DNA from: Gammaproteobacteria bacterium
GTDB taxonomy: Bacteria > Pseudomonadota > Gammaproteobacteria > Eutrophobiales > Eutrophobiaceae
DNA length: 64,000 nt
Assembly (NCBI GenBank): GCA_030829985.1
Contig: JAURNW010000027.1
Location: 1-64,000, forward strand
Reading direction: 5' to 3'
Shown here: positions 40,632-52,715 of the stretch, piece after piece
Position numbering within the stretch: the first letter of the stretch is position 1
How the letters are laid out: the number at the start of each line of letters is the position of its first letter
The notes under the pieces: model-generated
What the model saw: the letters and a program-made list of their open reading frames with translations, nothing else
Told to the model about the DNA's origin: nothing
Database searches by the model: none
Position numbers and translations under genes: made by a program

Positions 40632-41165
40632 CTAGCTCTTCTTAGCTTCTTTGCGGATGATACGTTCATCCGAATAACGAACACCCTTACCTTTATAAGG
40701 TTCAGGCTGACGGTATCTGCGAATGTTTGCAGCTACCTGACCGACTTGTTGTTTATCAGAACCCTTAATAATAATTTCAGTTTGTGTCGGTGTTTCAATC
40801 GTAATTCCTTCTGGAATCTGAAATTCAACAGGGTGCGAAAAACCTAAAGTCAGATTCAGTACTTTTCCTGAAACTGCAGCTCGATAACCAACGCCAACAA
40901 TATTCAATTTACGTTCAAAACCTTCGCTCACACCGGTCACAAGATTCTGCAGCAACGCACGTGTAGTACCCGATAATGCCTTAGCTAATTTACTATTATT
41001 ATTGACCGTAGTTTTTAATTCGTTGTCTTCATGTTCAACCTTAACCAAAGGATGTACATCATGAGATAACTCACCTTTACTGCCCTTTACAGTAATCATA
41101 CTGCCGACGATATTTACATTGACGCCGTTCGGTATAGTTACTGGATATTTTGCTATTCTTGACAT
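40632..41165 (-). CDS. rplF: 50S ribosomal protein L6
   Basis: L6 sits near the factor-binding site by the sarcin-ricin loop. The 177-residue protein has two homologous domains and the conserved C-terminal [20 protein letters not shown]-binding motif. The N-terminus [17 protein letters not shown] is typical. It follows rpsH by 16 bases. Confidence 0.97.
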   Translation of the reverse strand: MSRIAKYPVTIPNGVNVNIVGSMITVKGSKGELSHDVHPLVKVEHEDNELKTTVNNNSKLAKALSGTTRALLQNLVTGVSEGFERKLNIVGVGYRAAVSGKVLNLTLGFSHPVEFQIPEGITIETPTQTEIIIKGSDKQQVGQVAANIRRYRQPEPYKGKGVRYSDERIIRKEAKKS

Positions 41166-41181
41166 AATTCAATCCAATCTT

Positions 41182-41577
41182 TTATGAAACGTAACACAGG
41201 ACTTCGCCACCAACACCTTGTTCACGCGCTGATTTATCTGTCATGACACCTTTTGCTGTTGAAATAATTGACACACCAAGACCACCCATTACTTTTGGCA
41301 GGTCATCAGCACCTTTATAAGTACGTAGGCTCGGTCGGCTAACACGTTTAATCGTTTCGATAACCGCTTTGCCCTCAAAATACTTGAGTTCTATTGTCAA
41401 CGTGGCCTTCTTATCATGTTCCGCAACGCTGTAATCGATAATATAACCTTCTTGTTTCAGGATATTTGCAATCGCTACCTTTAACTTTGACGAAGGCATT
41501 TTCACATCACGCTTATTACGCTGTAATGAATTACGAATTCGTGTCAACATATCTGAAATCGGATCTGACATACTCAT
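41182..41577 (-). CDS. rpsH: 30S ribosomal protein S8
   Basis: S8 is a primary 16S rRNA binder of the central domain and, in E. coli, represses the spc operon by binding near the rplE start. The 131-residue protein has [18 protein letters not shown] at the start and the C-terminal signature [20 protein letters not shown]. It lies between rpsN and rplF. Confidence 0.97.
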   Translation of the reverse strand: MSMSDPISDMLTRIRNSLQRNKRDVKMPSSKLKVAIANILKQEGYIIDYSVAEHDKKATLTIELKYFEGKAVIETIKRVSRPSLRTYKGADDLPKVMGGLGVSIISTAKGVMTDKSAREQGVGGEVLCYVS

Positions 41578-41596
41578 TTTATAGTTCTCTCTTTAT

Positions 41597-41902
41597 TTAC
41601 CAGCTTGCTTTAACCAGACCTGGCACATCGCCACGCATAGCTGCTTCACGCAATTTATTTCTTCCCAAACCAAACTTACGATAATACCCGTGTGGTCGGC
41701 CCGTAATATTACAACGGTTACGAATACGAACAGGGCTTGCATCTCTTGGCATCTTATTCAACTTTTCACGCGCCATTGCACGATCTTCTTCACCCAGTGA
41801 AGTATCTTTAATCATTGCTTTCAATTCTGTTCTTTTTGCCGCGTATTTTTTAACCAAACGTATTCGTTTGACTTCACGGTTAATCATGCATGACTTTGCC
41901 AT
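41597..41902 (-). CDS. rpsN: 30S ribosomal protein S14, zinc-independent long form
   Basis: S14 helps assemble the 30S head. At 101 residues this is the long form, lacking the two CxxC pairs of the short zinc-binding form. The conserved C-terminal [19 protein letters not shown] is present. Zinc is therefore not expected to be needed for S14, while L36 here is of the zinc type. It is 12 bases after rplE. Confidence 0.96.
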   Translation of the reverse strand: MAKSCMINREVKRIRLVKKYAAKRTELKAMIKDTSLGEEDRAMAREKLNKMPRDASPVRIRNRCNITGRPHGYYRKFGLGRNKLREAAMRGDVPGLVKASW

Positions 41903-41914
41903 ATTAAATAGACC

Positions 41915-42454
41915 TCAAGACCTTAACGGTAAATTAAATGCCGTTAGCAGAGCACGGCCTTCTTCATTTGTACGTGCAGAGGTAGTAATTGTTATATCCA
42001 TACCTCTTAATGCATCAATCTTGTCATAATCAATCTCAGGGAAAATAATCTGTTCCTTGATTCCCATATTGTAATTACCACGACCATCAAAAGATTTCGC
42101 ATTCAAACCACGAAAATCCCGGATACGCGGAATAGCGATTGAAATTAATCGATCCAGAAATTCATACATACGTTCGCGACGTAATGTAACTTTACAGCCC
42201 ACAGGCCAACCTTCGCGCACCTTGAAGTTTGCAACCGATTTTCTCGCATTACAGACAATAGGCTTTTGCCCGGCAATCTTCGTCATGTCTTCTACAGCAT
42301 GCTCAACCACCTTTTTGTCTGCAACTGCCTCACCAATACCCATATTAAGGGTTATCTTGGTAATCTTCGGGACTTGCATCGGTGACTTATAACCAAATTG
42401 TTCGGTTAACTGTTTTATCACCGTATTATTATAATGTTCTTGTAATCTGACCAT
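41915..42454 (-). CDS. rplE: 50S ribosomal protein L5
   Basis: L5 binds 5S rRNA and contacts P-site tRNA and S13. The 179-residue protein has [18 protein letters not shown], a [19 protein letters not shown] segment and the C-terminal [20 protein letters not shown] signature. Length is standard. It lies 12 bases after rplX. Confidence 0.97.
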   Translation of the reverse strand: MVRLQEHYNNTVIKQLTEQFGYKSPMQVPKITKITLNMGIGEAVADKKVVEHAVEDMTKIAGQKPIVCNARKSVANFKVREGWPVGCKVTLRRERMYEFLDRLISIAIPRIRDFRGLNAKSFDGRGNYNMGIKEQIIFPEIDYDKIDALRGMDITITTSARTNEEGRALLTAFNLPLRS

Positions 42455-42466
42455 GAATTTTGACCT

Positions 42467-42787
42467 TTATACATCCACTACTTCATTGTTTGACTTGAAG
42501 TATCGTACTTTTTGACCATCTTCCAGATGACGATATCCAACTCGATCACCTTTATTAGAAACTGGGTTCCAGATAGCAACATTAGAGACATGTATCGCTG
42601 CTTCTTTTTCGACGATACCACCTGGCGTACCCTGCATCGGATTACCCTTGGTATGTTTTTTTATCATATTGACACTTTCAACAAAGACTTTGTCCAGTTC
42701 ACTTACAACTGACAAAACAACACCACGCTTGCCTTTGTCCTTGCCAGCAATGACGATAACTTCATCACCTTTTTTAATTCGACTCAT
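42467..42787 (-). CDS. rplX: 50S ribosomal protein L24
   Basis: L24 initiates 50S assembly and lies by the exit tunnel. The 106-residue protein starts [20 protein letters not shown], containing the KOW motif. ATG 42787 is preferred over an in-frame codon ten residues upstream: it gives the family N-terminus, has GGAGGT upstream and begins one base after the rplN stop. Confidence 0.96.
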   Translation of the reverse strand: MSRIKKGDEVIVIAGKDKGKRGVVLSVVSELDKVFVESVNMIKKHTKGNPMQGTPGGIVEKEAAIHVSNVAIWNPVSNKGDRVGYRHLEDGQKVRYFKSNNEVVDV

Positions 42788-42788
42788 C

Positions 42789-43157
42789 TTAGAGTACCTC
42801 CGGCGCCAGAGAAACAATCTTCATAAATTGTTCACCACGTAGTTCACGTGTCACAGGGCCAAATATACGTGTGCCTATGGGTTGCAACTGAGCATTCAGT
42901 AACACAGCAGCATTACCGTCGAATCGAATCAACGACCCATCTGCTCTACGAACACCTTTACGGGTACGTACAACAACAGCATTATAAACATCGCCCTTTT
43001 TAACTTTGCCGCGAGGGATAGCTTCCTTGATGCTGACTTTAATTACGTCACCAACATTAGCGTATCGTCGCTTTGAGCCACCCAATACTTTCACACACAT
43101 CAGCCGGCGTGCGCCGCTGTTGTCTGCTGCATCAAGCATTGTTTGCATTTGAATCAT
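42789..43157 (-). CDS. rplN: 50S ribosomal protein L14
   Basis: L14 lies at the subunit interface and contacts 16S rRNA. The 122-residue protein has [20 protein letters not shown], the [17 protein letters not shown] segment and the C-terminal GPVTRELR signature. Length is exactly standard. It opens the spc operon portion after rpsQ (24-base gap). Confidence 0.97.
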   Translation of the reverse strand: MIQMQTMLDAADNSGARRLMCVKVLGGSKRRYANVGDVIKVSIKEAIPRGKVKKGDVYNAVVVRTRKGVRRADGSLIRFDGNAAVLLNAQLQPIGTRIFGPVTRELRGEQFMKIVSLAPEVL

Positions 43158-43181
43158 GTGCGCTCTATCTCCCTAAACCGG

Positions 43182-43448
43182 TTATACAACTTGTGCCTTG
43201 CTGACCACTTTTTGCAAGCGCCAGGATTTATTTTTTGATAATGGTCGAGTTGCTTCTATAACCACAATATCACCTTCGTTACATTCATTAGCCTCATCGT
43301 GCGCCATCAATTTGGTCGAACGACGCATGAACTTACCATAAAGAGGATGCTTCACAGTACGCTCAATTAACACAGAAATGGTTTTATCCATTTTGTTACT
43401 AATAACTGTACCGGTTACTGTTTTTGCTTGTACTGTTTCAGTGCTCAT
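43182..43448 (-). CDS. rpsQ: 30S ribosomal protein S17
   Basis: S17 is an OB-fold primary binder of the 16S 5' domain. The 88-residue protein has the [19 protein letters not shown] strand region, [13 protein letters not shown] and the signature [18 protein letters not shown]. Its start overlaps the rpmC stop by four bases, indicating coupling. Confidence 0.96.
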   Translation of the reverse strand: MSTETVQAKTVTGTVISNKMDKTISVLIERTVKHPLYGKFMRRSTKLMAHDEANECNEGDIVVIEATRPLSKNKSWRLQKVVSKAQVV

Positions 43449-43651
43449 ACTTCTTTACCTGATGCAATTTTTTTCTCGTTAATAAGCGTGTTAAGTCGTG
43501 CAATATTACGTCGTGTTTTTTTCATCTCACTTGGCTTATCAAGCTGCCCGGTGCCTTTTCGCATACGTAAATTAAACTGAGCACGTAACTCGTCCAATAA
43601 AATTGTCTGCAGCTCTTCAGCTGACTTTTCTCTTAATTCTGCTGCTTTCAT
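43445..43651 (-). CDS. rpmC: 50S ribosomal protein L29
   Basis: L29 is a small helical hairpin near the exit tunnel, part of the docking site for trigger factor and SRP. The 68-residue protein starts [15 protein letters not shown] and contains [20 protein letters not shown] and the [17 protein letters not shown] signature. It overlaps rplP by one base and rpsQ by four. Confidence 0.96.
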   Translation of the reverse strand: MKAAELREKSAEELQTILLDELRAQFNLRMRKGTGQLDKPSEMKKTRRNIARLNTLINEKKIASGKEV

Positions 43652-44064
43652 TACAGTATTGTCCTCGCAACAAATGCTGTTTTAATTGGTAACTTAGCCG
43701 CTGCTAATTCAAACGCTTCGCGTGCCAATTCTTCAGGAACACCTTCCATCTCATAAAGCATTCTGCCCGGTTGAATCTGGGCTACCCAATATTCAACATT
43801 TCCCTTACCTTTACCCTGACGAACCTCCAAAGGCTTTTTAGTAATCGGTTTATCTGGAAAAATCCTGATCCAGACTTTCGCGCCACGCTTTACTTTACGT
43901 GTTAGTGCACGTCGTGCTGCTTCAATTTGGCGGGCGGTAATACGACCTCTGCCAATTGCTTTCAAACCAAATTCACCAAAGCTGACCTTATTCGCGACGG
44001 TGGCAAGACCACGGTTGCGTAATTTACTTTGTTTTCTATATTTCGTTCTTTTTGGCTGTAACAC
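43651..44064 (-). CDS. rplP: 50S ribosomal protein L16
   Basis: L16 shapes the A-site tRNA-binding region. The 137-residue protein has [19 protein letters not shown] and the conserved arginine loop [15 protein letters not shown]; the site hydroxylated in E. coli (an arginine near residue 81) lies in the [15 protein letters not shown] neighbourhood. It follows rpsC by 33 bases. Confidence 0.97.
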   Translation of the reverse strand: MLQPKRTKYRKQSKLRNRGLATVANKVSFGEFGLKAIGRGRITARQIEAARRALTRKVKRGAKVWIRIFPDKPITKKPLEVRQGKGKGNVEYWVAQIQPGRMLYEMEGVPEELAREAFELAAAKLPIKTAFVARTIL

Positions 44065-44097
44065 GTCAAATTCCTAATTAGTTGTTTGCTCTTTTAC

Positions 44098-44778
44098 TTA
44101 TGCTTTAACTTCATCTTTCTGGGTTTCTTCTTCTGCATTTTGTTCGTGCCCAACAAACACTTCGCCTTTGAAGATCCAGACTTTTATTCCAATAATACCG
44201 TAAGTGGTATTAGCTTCAGCTGTACCGTAATCTATATCAGCGCGCAAGGTATGGAGCGGAACACGACCTTCGCGATACCATTCTGTACGTGCAATTTCAG
44301 CACCATTCAATCGACCACCTAGACTAATCTTTATTCCTTGCGCACCAAGACGCATGGTATTAGTGACAGCTCGTTTCATTGCTCGACGAAACATGATGCG
44401 GCGCTCTATTTGTTGAGCAACACTTTCAGCAACCAGAAAGGCATCCAGTTCCGGTTTACGAATCTCTTCAACACTAACATGCGCAGGGACACCCATCATT
44501 TTTGAAATCTCAAAACGAAGACGCTCAATATCTTCACCTTTTTTTCCAATTACAATTCCAGGGCGAGCAGTATGAATAATTACACGTGCGTTTCCTGCTG
44601 GTCTTTCAATCTGAATACGGCTCACAGATGCATTAGCCAGTTTTTTACGGATATATTCTCTGACCTTCAAATCTGCGTTCAGATAATTTGCATAATCCTT
44701 GCTATCTGCATACCAGGTTGAGGTCCAGTCTTTAATAATGCCGAGGCGTATCCCCGTTGGATGTACTTTTTGACCCAT
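44098..44778 (-). CDS. rpsC: 30S ribosomal protein S3
   Basis: S3 lines the mRNA entry channel and has helicase-like activity with S4 and S5. The 226-residue protein has [18 protein letters not shown], a KH domain with [13 protein letters not shown] near residue 65, and the C-terminal [19 protein letters not shown] signature. A short acidic tail follows. It is 5 bases after rplV. Confidence 0.97.
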   Translation of the reverse strand: MGQKVHPTGIRLGIIKDWTSTWYADSKDYANYLNADLKVREYIRKKLANASVSRIQIERPAGNARVIIHTARPGIVIGKKGEDIERLRFEISKMMGVPAHVSVEEIRKPELDAFLVAESVAQQIERRIMFRRAMKRAVTNTMRLGAQGIKISLGGRLNGAEIARTEWYREGRVPLHTLRADIDYGTAEANTTYGIIGIKVWIFKGEVFVGHEQNAEEETQKDEVKA

Positions 44779-44783
44779 GCTGT

Positions 44784-45125
44784 TTATTGATCTCCGTTTT
44801 CAGAAACCGTCACGGTAAGATGACTGGTTCTTTTTATAATTCTGTCGGCACGGCCTCTGGCACGTGGACGTAAGCGCTTCATAGTTGGTCCTTGATTCAC
44901 TTGTATTGCGCTGATTCGTAGTTCATCAATATCTGCGCCATCATTATTTTCAGCATTGGCTATCGCAGACTCGAGCACTTTTTTAATGATATCTGCACCC
45001 TTTTTATTGCTGAAAGCAAGCAGGTTGATTGCACGGTCAACTGCCATCCCGCGAACCTGATCTGCTACCAACCGCAGTTTTTGCGGAGACAAATGTGTAA
45101 ATTTTAATGTTGCTGAAGTTGCCAT
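44784..45125 (-). CDS. rplV: 50S ribosomal protein L22
   Basis: L22 reaches into the exit tunnel with a long beta hairpin; changes there give macrolide resistance elsewhere. The 113-residue protein has [16 protein letters not shown] and the hairpin region [19 protein letters not shown]. Length is standard and no unusual insertions are seen. It lies between rpsS and rpsC. Confidence 0.97.
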   Translation of the reverse strand: MATSATLKFTHLSPQKLRLVADQVRGMAVDRAINLLAFSNKKGADIIKKVLESAIANAENNDGADIDELRISAIQVNQGPTMKRLRPRARGRADRIIKRTSHLTVTVSENGDQ

Positions 45126-45143
45126 AATTTTGTTTTCTAATTA

Positions 45144-45413
45144 TTAAGATTTTCTATCTGCAATGTGACCACGAAAGGTACGCGTTAATGCAAACTCACC
45201 TAACTTGTGTCCCACCATATTTTCAGTGATATAAATAGGCATATGGTCACGACCATTGTGTACGCCTATAGTCAAACCCACCATCTCCGGCATTACCATA
45301 GAGCGACGAGACCAGGTTTTAATTGGACGCTTGTCATTATTTTCCCTTGCTACTTCAACCTTCTTTACAAGGTGATGATCAATAAAAGGACCTTTCTTAA
45401 CTGAACGTGGCAC
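45144..45413 (-). CDS. rpsS: 30S ribosomal protein S19
   Basis: S19 pairs with S13 in the 30S head. The 89-residue protein has [36 protein letters not shown] and the [17 protein letters not shown] signature. Length is standard. It is 16 bases after rplB and 18 before rplV. Confidence 0.97.
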   Translation of the reverse strand: MPRSVKKGPFIDHHLVKKVEVARENNDKRPIKTWSRRSMVMPEMVGLTIGVHNGRDHMPIYITENMVGHKLGEFALTRTFRGHIADRKS

Positions 45414-45429
45414 TATTTATCCCTCTCGA

Positions 45430-46251
45430 TTACTTACGTTTACGAATGATTAATTTATCGGTTCGTTTATTCTTTCTGGTCTTATAACCTTTAGTAGGTG
45501 TACCCCATGGACTAACAGGGTGACGACCACCAGAAGTACGACCTTCACCACCACCATGTGGGTGATCAACCGGGTTCATAGCAACACCACGTACTGTTGG
45601 TCTAATACCGCGCCAACGTGTTGCACCTGCTTTACCCAGGGATCTGAGTGAATGTTCTCCATTACCAACTTCACCTATGGTGGCACGGCAATCAGACAAT
45701 ACTTTTCGCATTTCGCCAGATCTTAATCTGAGCGTTGCATGTTGACCTTCTTTGGCAACTAACTGAACACCTGCACCGGCACTACGTGCTATTTGCGCAC
45801 CCTTGCCCGGCTTCAACTCTATACAATGAATCGTTGTACCTAATGGAATGTTTCTCAGTGGCATACAATTACCAATCTGAATAGCCGCTTCCGAACCTGA
45901 TGTGACCTGGCTACCTTCTTTTACGCCCTTCGGTGCAATGATGTAGCGTCTTTCACCGTCAACATATAAGAGTAAAGCAATATGTGCGGTTCTGTTCGGA
46001 TCATATTCAATTCGCTCAACCTTGGCCGGGATCCCGTCTTTGTTTCGCTTGAAATCGATCACGCGATAACGTTGCTTTGAACCACCACCACGATGACGGA
46101 CCGTTATGCGACCGTTATTATTACGACCAGAATGTTTACTTTGCTTCTCCAACAGGGGTTCATAAGGTTTGCCCTTGTATAATTCCGGGCTAACAACCTT
46201 GACCATTGAACGACGGCCTGCTGATGTTGGTTTTGGATTAACTAATGCCAT
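45430..46251 (-). CDS. rplB: 50S ribosomal protein L2
   Basis: L2 is essential for subunit association and peptidyl-transferase activity. The 273-residue protein has the N-terminal [19 protein letters not shown] and the conserved C-terminal [14 protein letters not shown], whose histidine is the functionally important residue near the catalytic centre. Length is canonical. It lies 11 bases after rplW. Confidence 0.98.
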   Translation of the reverse strand: MALVNPKPTSAGRRSMVKVVSPELYKGKPYEPLLEKQSKHSGRNNNGRITVRHRGGGSKQRYRVIDFKRNKDGIPAKVERIEYDPNRTAHIALLLYVDGERRYIIAPKGVKEGSQVTSGSEAAIQIGNCMPLRNIPLGTTIHCIELKPGKGAQIARSAGAGVQLVAKEGQHATLRLRSGEMRKVLSDCRATIGEVGNGEHSLRSLGKAGATRWRGIRPTVRGVAMNPVDHPHGGGEGRTSGGRHPVSPWGTPTKGYKTRKNKRTDKLIIRKRK

Positions 46252-46262
46252 AATTTTTTCCG

Positions 46263-46559
46263 TTAGGCCCCCATGAAATCAATATCAAAACCAGGCTTTA
46301 ATTTGACATAGGCTTTTTTCCAGTTAACACGCTGCCCTGGTTTACGTGCAAACATTTTTCTTTTGCCTTTTACATTAGTGACCTGAACCGATTCGACTTC
46401 TGCGCCTTCAAACATTAGTTCTACCGCTTTTTTTATTTCCGGCTTGGTCGCATCTTTGGCTACTTTAAATACATATTGATTATAAGCTTCACCAACCATA
46501 GTTGACTTCTCAGTCACTCTGGGCTCAAGCAAAACTGTCATTAATTTTTCCTGATTCAT
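46263..46559 (-). CDS. rplW: 50S ribosomal protein L23
   Basis: L23 lies at the tunnel exit and docks trigger factor and SRP. The 98-residue protein has [19 protein letters not shown] and the [18 protein letters not shown] segment. ATG 46559 is chosen because it overlaps the rplD stop (ATGA); a codon three residues upstream is in frame but less likely. Confidence 0.95.
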   Translation of the reverse strand: MNQEKLMTVLLEPRVTEKSTMVGEAYNQYVFKVAKDATKPEIKKAVELMFEGAEVESVQVTNVKGKRKMFARKPGQRVNWKKAYVKLKPGFDIDFMGA

Positions 46560-47173
46560 GATAACCATGCCTCAACTTTTTGTACGGCAGCCTGTGTCAT
46601 CAACACTTTCTCAAATCCAATCAATGAATAAGGATCAATTTCATTAGTATCAATCACATCGACTTTAGGAATATTTCTTACACCCAAATAAAGATTCTCG
46701 TTTAACTCTTCGGTCACAATCAAAACTTCACCAAGGTCAAAATCAGCCAATTTTTCTAGCACCAACTTCGTTTTTGATTCAGCAACATCGAACTGATCAA
46801 CGCAAATAAAACGTTCTTGACGTACAAGCTCTGAAAGAATCGAACGCATCGCTGCACGATACATTTTTTTATTCAACTTCTTGCTGTAGTCACGTGGCTT
46901 AGCAGCAAAGGTAATACCACCGCCACGCCATATAGGGCTACGTATAGTGCCTGCTCGTGCACGACCGGTTCCTTTTTGTTTAAACGGTTTTTTACCACCG
47001 CCCCTGACTTCAGCACGGGTTTTTTGCGCCTTGGTGCCAGAACGAGCACCCGCCAGATACGAGGTTAAAACCTGATGTATCAATGGCTCATTAAATTCAG
47101 CCGAGAAAACAGTATCGGACACATTCATAGTGCCTGCTTTCTTTTTGCCTGATGTTTGAATCGTAAGTTCCAT
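46556..47173 (-). CDS. rplD: 50S ribosomal protein L4
   Basis: L4 extends into the exit tunnel. In E. coli it also represses the S10 operon through a leader upstream of rpsJ. Here rpsJ follows tuf by 7 bases, leaving no room for that leader. The 205-residue protein has the tunnel-loop [17 protein letters not shown] and [11 protein letters not shown]. It is 13 bases after rplC. Confidence 0.97.
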   Translation of the reverse strand: MELTIQTSGKKKAGTMNVSDTVFSAEFNEPLIHQVLTSYLAGARSGTKAQKTRAEVRGGGKKPFKQKGTGRARAGTIRSPIWRGGGITFAAKPRDYSKKLNKKMYRAAMRSILSELVRQERFICVDQFDVAESKTKLVLEKLADFDLGEVLIVTEELNENLYLGVRNIPKVDVIDTNEIDPYSLIGFEKVLMTQAAVQKVEAWLS

Positions 47174-47186
47174 TATTACTGCCTTA

Positions 47187-47828
47187 TTATCGTGTTTTTA
47201 CCGAAGGTTTAATTATCACCTTGCCACCTTTAACTGAAGGCACTGAGCCTTTAATCAAAAGTAAATTTCTTTCACTATCAACGCGGACTACCTCAAGGTT
47301 TTGGGTTGTACGTTGCACGTTACCCAGATGCCCAGCCATTTTTTTGCCTTTGAAGACACGACCTGGCGTTTGACATTGACCTATAGAACCCGGTGCACGA
47401 TGTGATAATGAGTTACCGTGTGAATTACGTTGGTGACTAAAATGATGACGTTTTATGGCGCCAGCAAAGCCTTTACCATTCGTCGTACCAGTTACATCAA
47501 CCTTCTGACCCGCTTCAAACATATCAACCTTAATTTCGGTTCCGGCAGAGTACTGCTCGAGCTCTTCACTAGTAACCCGGTACTCTAAAAGCCCTTCACC
47601 TGTTTCAAGGTTTGCCTTGGCGTAGTTACCAGCTTCTGATTTAGTCAGTGCTGATGATTTCTTTGCACCCCAGGAAACCTGTATAGCTGTATATCCTTTA
47701 TTATCGGCTGTTATCAAACCAGCTATATGATTAGGGCTAGCTTCAACTACGGTCACAGGCACAGAATGTCCCTCTTCAGTGAACACACGTGTCATACCAC
47801 GTTTTCGACCTACTATTCCTATTGTCAT
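47187..47828 (-). CDS. rplC: 50S ribosomal protein L3
   Basis: L3 is an early 50S assembly protein reaching toward the peptidyl-transferase centre. The 213-residue protein has [20 protein letters not shown] and the [18 protein letters not shown] loop with the glutamine that PrmB methylates in E. coli. Length is normal. It follows rpsJ by 22 bases. Confidence 0.97.
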   Translation of the reverse strand: MTIGIVGRKRGMTRVFTEEGHSVPVTVVEASPNHIAGLITADNKGYTAIQVSWGAKKSSALTKSEAGNYAKANLETGEGLLEYRVTSEELEQYSAGTEIKVDMFEAGQKVDVTGTTNGKGFAGAIKRHHFSHQRNSHGNSLSHRAPGSIGQCQTPGRVFKGKKMAGHLGNVQRTTQNLEVVRVDSERNLLLIKGSVPSVKGGKVIIKPSVKTR

Positions 47829-47850
47829 TATCTATATCCGCCAGTCTTTA

Positions 47851-48165
47851 TCAGTTAAGTTTAATCTGGACGTCAACACCTGCCGCCAAGTCTAGTTTCA
47901 TTAACGCGTCTACCGTTTTATCGGTAGGGTTAATAATATCCATCAATCGTTTATGAGTTCGAATCTCATACTGATCACGCGCATCCTTATTTACATGCGG
48001 AGAAACCAAAATAGTAAAACGTTCTTTCTTGGTCGGCAGTGGTATAGGACCCTTAATCTGGGCACCTGTACGTCGCGCAGTTTCGACAATCTCCTTTGTA
48101 GATTGATCGATCAGTCGATGATCAAATGCCTTAAGGCGGATCCTGATTATTTGTTGTTCGGCCAT
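47851..48165 (-). CDS. rpsJ: 30S ribosomal protein S10 / NusE
   Basis: S10 is a 30S head protein and, as NusE, pairs with NusB and links NusG to the ribosome. The 104-residue protein has [20 protein letters not shown] and the [19 protein letters not shown] loop. It starts only 7 bases after tuf, so the str and S10 operons are fused, with no S10-type leader. Confidence 0.97.
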   Translation of the reverse strand: MAEQQIIRIRLKAFDHRLIDQSTKEIVETARRTGAQIKGPIPLPTKKERFTILVSPHVNKDARDQYEIRTHKRLMDIINPTDKTVDALMKLDLAAGVDVQIKLN

Positions 48166-48172
48166 TTAATAT

Positions 48173-49363
<1,191 letters not shown>

Positions 49364-49403
49364 GGCTTATCACCTCTTCAATATATTTAGTTATTAATAA
49401 AAA

Positions 49404-51506
49404 TTATTGGTTTTTACTGATCATACTTTCAGCAATATTTGCTGGTACTTCGTTATATTTTTCAAATTCCATTGTGTATACAGCACGCCCCTGTGTAGCT
49501 GAGCGAAGGTCCGTTGAATAACCGAACATTTCGCTTAGAGGCACTTCTGCCTTAATTATTTTTCCTGAAGGCGTCTCTTCGGTACCTTGTAAAATGCCAC
49601 GACGGCGATTCAAATCACCGTTAACTGTACCCATGTATTCTTCAGGGGTGACTATTTCTACTTTCATTACAGGCTCTAGTAAAACAGGATTTGCCTTCCT
49701 TGCACCTTCCCTGAATCCCATCGAGCCGGCGATTTTAAACGCCATTTCGCTGGAGTCAACATCATGATAAGAACCATCATATAAAGTCACCTTCACATCG
49801 ACCACCGGATACCCTGCTACGATGCCATTTTTCATTTGTTCTACGACACCCTTTTCTATCGCAGGTATATATTCTTTTGGGACAGTACCGCCAACTATTT
49901 CATTGACGAACTCAAAACCACCACCAGCCTGTTTAGGCTCAATTTTGAAAACAACATGACCATATTGGCCACGTCCACCTGATTGACGAACAAACTTACC
50001 TTCCGCCTTCTCAAGTGTTGAACGAATGGTTTCACGATAAGCTACCTGTGGTTTACCAACATTAGCGTCAACTTTGAATTCGCGCTTCATGCGGTCAACA
50101 ATAATTTCCAGATGAAGTTCGCCCATTCCGGAAATAATCGTTTGTCCTGATTCTTCATCCGTATGCACACGAAAAGAAGGGTCTTCCTGTGCGAGCTTAC
50201 TAAGTGCCAACCCCATTTTTTCCTGATCCGGTTTAGTTTTCGGTTCAACTGCAACCGCGATAACCGGCTCTGGAAATTCCATTCGCTCCAATGTGATGAC
50301 GTTATTAATATCGCAAAGCGTGTCACCTGTCGTCACATCCTTTAACCCAACTGCCGCAGCGATATCTCCCGCGCGAACCTCTTTAATTTCTTCACGACTA
50401 TTGGCATGCATTTGTAATAGTCTGCCAATTCGTTCCTTTCTTCCTTTGACTGGATTAAGAACAGTATCGCCAGATTTAATCACGCCTGAATAAGCACGTA
50501 AAAAAGTTAATGTGCCAACAAATGGATCCGTTGCAATCTTGAATGCCAACGCAGAAAAGGGCTCATCATCAGAAGGATGTCGTTCTCCAACTGTCTCATT
50601 ATTATCATCAAGGATCCCTTTAATTGCAGGCACATCTACTGGTGATGGCATATATTGCACGACTGCATCCAGCATTGTCTGCACACCTTTATTTTTAAAG
50701 GCTGAACCGCAAAACACAGGCACTAGTTCATTCGTTAATGTCCGCGCACGTATACCTTCAATTATCTGTTCCTGTGAAAGAGCACTGTTTTCAAGATACA
50801 ACTCCATAAGAGTTTCATTCGCTTCTGCAGCACTTTCAACAATGTTTTCATGCCATTGCTGGGCTTCAGTCAACAAGGCATCGGGAATGTCCTTTTCATC
50901 GAACCTAATTCCCATATTTTCATCTTCCCAGTAAATGGCTTTCATTTTCACCAGGTCAATCACACCTTCGAACTTTTCTTCTGCGCCGATCGGTAACTGC
51001 ATTGGAATAGCATTACTACCCAATCGTTCACGTATCTGACGAACAACCCTGAGAAAATCCGCGCCGGCGCGATCCATTTTATTTACAAACGCCATGCGTG
51101 GAACAGCGTATTTATTTGCTTGACGCCACACTGTCTCTGACTGTGGCTCGACCCCGCCGACTGCACAAAACACTGCACAGGCACCATCTAATACACGAAG
51201 TGAACGCTCAACTTCAATGGTAAAATCAACATGCCCCGGCGTATCAATAATGTTAATGCGATGTTCTTCAAACTGGGCAGCAGCTCCTTTCCAAAAACAA
51301 GTCGTCGCAGCTGAAGTAATTGTTATACCTCGTTCTTGTTCTTGCTCCATCCAATCCATGGTTGCAGTGCCATCATGTACTTCACCAATTTTATGTGACA
51401 CACCTGTATAGAACAGCACTCGCTCAGTAGTGGTTGTTTTACCAGCGTCAATATGAGCCATAATCCCGATATTACGGTAGCGCTCGATTGGTGTGTGACG
51501 TGACAT
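49404..51506 (-). CDS. fusA: Elongation factor G
   Basis: EF-G drives translocation and, with RRF, ribosome recycling. The 700-residue protein has the P-loop AHIDAGKTT (17-25), [26 protein letters not shown], and domains II-V with the domain IV tip [18 protein letters not shown]. Length is canonical for the housekeeping form. It follows rpsG by 28 bases in the str arrangement. Confidence 0.98.
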   Translation of the reverse strand: MSRHTPIERYRNIGIMAHIDAGKTTTTERVLFYTGVSHKIGEVHDGTATMDWMEQEQERGITITSAATTCFWKGAAAQFEEHRINIIDTPGHVDFTIEVERSLRVLDGACAVFCAVGGVEPQSETVWRQANKYAVPRMAFVNKMDRAGADFLRVVRQIRERLGSNAIPMQLPIGAEEKFEGVIDLVKMKAIYWEDENMGIRFDEKDIPDALLTEAQQWHENIVESAAEANETLMELYLENSALSQEQIIEGIRARTLTNELVPVFCGSAFKNKGVQTMLDAVVQYMPSPVDVPAIKGILDDNNETVGERHPSDDEPFSALAFKIATDPFVGTLTFLRAYSGVIKSGDTVLNPVKGRKERIGRLLQMHANSREEIKEVRAGDIAAAVGLKDVTTGDTLCDINNVITLERMEFPEPVIAVAVEPKTKPDQEKMGLALSKLAQEDPSFRVHTDEESGQTIISGMGELHLEIIVDRMKREFKVDANVGKPQVAYRETIRSTLEKAEGKFVRQSGGRGQYGHVVFKIEPKQAGGGFEFVNEIVGGTVPKEYIPAIEKGVVEQMKNGIVAGYPVVDVKVTLYDGSYHDVDSSEMAFKIAGSMGFREGARKANPVLLEPVMKVEIVTPEEYMGTVNGDLNRRRGILQGTEETPSGKIIKAEVPLSEMFGYSTDLRSATQGRAVYTMEFEKYNEVPANIAESMISKNQ

Positions 51507-51534
51507 GATAGTTTATATATTTAATGTCTATTCA

Positions 51535-52008
<474 letters not shown>

Positions 52009-52050
52009 TCAAACTATTCCTGTATCTATATATTATGAATATCAAGCAAA

Positions 52051-52425
52051 CTATGACTTGGGTCGTTTGGCGCCGTATTTAGAACGGCCCTGGCGTCTAT
52101 CACTGACACCCGATGTATCCAAGGTACCGCGAACAGTATGGTAACGAACACCAGGTAAATCCTTTACACGGCCACCTCTGATCAAGATCACAGAGTGTTC
52201 TTGAAGATTATGACCCTCACCGCCGATGTAAGTGGTTACTTCCTGGCCATTAGTCAGACGAACACGAGCTACTTTACGTAATGCCGAGTTCGGCTTCTTT
52301 GGTGTAGTTGTATATACACGAGTACACACCCCACGTTTTTGAGGACATGCCTCTAGTGCGGGAACATTACTCTTTACACGTTGTCGTTTACGTGGATTTC
52401 TAACTAATTGATTAATCGTTGCCAT
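52051..52425 (-). CDS. rpsL: 30S ribosomal protein S12
   Basis: S12 monitors decoding. The 124-residue protein starts [15 protein letters not shown] and has the [14 protein letters not shown] and [17 protein letters not shown] loops. Both streptomycin-relevant lysines (the PKKPNS lysine and that in RVKDLPG) are wild type, so S12-based resistance is not predicted. ATG 52425 is chosen for the family N-terminus; the frame stays open 27 codons upstream, which looks non-coding. The ribosome-binding site is weak. Confidence 0.97.
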   Translation of the reverse strand: MATINQLVRNPRKRQRVKSNVPALEACPQKRGVCTRVYTTTPKKPNSALRKVARVRLTNGQEVTTYIGGEGHNLQEHSVILIRGGRVKDLPGVRYHTVRGTLDTSGVSDRRQGRSKYGAKRPKS

Positions 52426-52611
52426 AAAAAAGTTCTTATATTTCAGTTTATTAAGTGCGCAGACCACCTCACCTGCCCGGACTGTTCGTATTCTTATTGA
52501 ATACAATTTAAAAATCCCAGTACGGACATGCGGAGATATTTCTTCGGATATCCTGGAGGCGTTGTCTGGCGTTTTAGTTGATTTTTCTAAAATCTACTAA
52601 TATTTCCAGTA
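52426..52611 (-). promoter_or_regulatory. rpsL upstream region and probable str promoter/leader
   Basis: This stretch separates the rpoC terminator from rpsL and should contain the str-S10 promoter if transcription restarts. A GTATTC-ttatt-GAATAC hairpin lies at 52488-52504. A second imperfect stem involves GGAGATATT and GGATATCCT near 52531-52554. No clear -35/-10 pair was recognised. Confidence 0.4.
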
Positions 52612-52654
52612 CTTAAAACAAAATGACAGGCTGAGAAAACTGACTCAGCCTGTC
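52612..52654 (-). terminator. Intrinsic terminator after rpoC
   Basis: GACAGGCTGAG (52625-52635) and CTCAGCCTGTC (52644-52654) form a perfect 11-bp stem with an 8-base loop. On the minus strand it is followed by ATTTTGTTTTAA, a T-rich tail. It lies about 62 bases past the rpoC stop and would end the rplKAJL-rpoBC transcript before the str genes. Confidence 0.88.
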
Positions 52655-52715
52655 AAAGAGGCGGGATTTTATGTCTTTGAGGACAACCCTGTCAAGGAAG
52701 ATTACAGCTTATTTT

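Noticed and set aside
52426-52506. In-frame 27-codon extension before rpsL
   Set aside because: S12 proteins begin MATINQL; the extension has no family similarity and lies in the leader.
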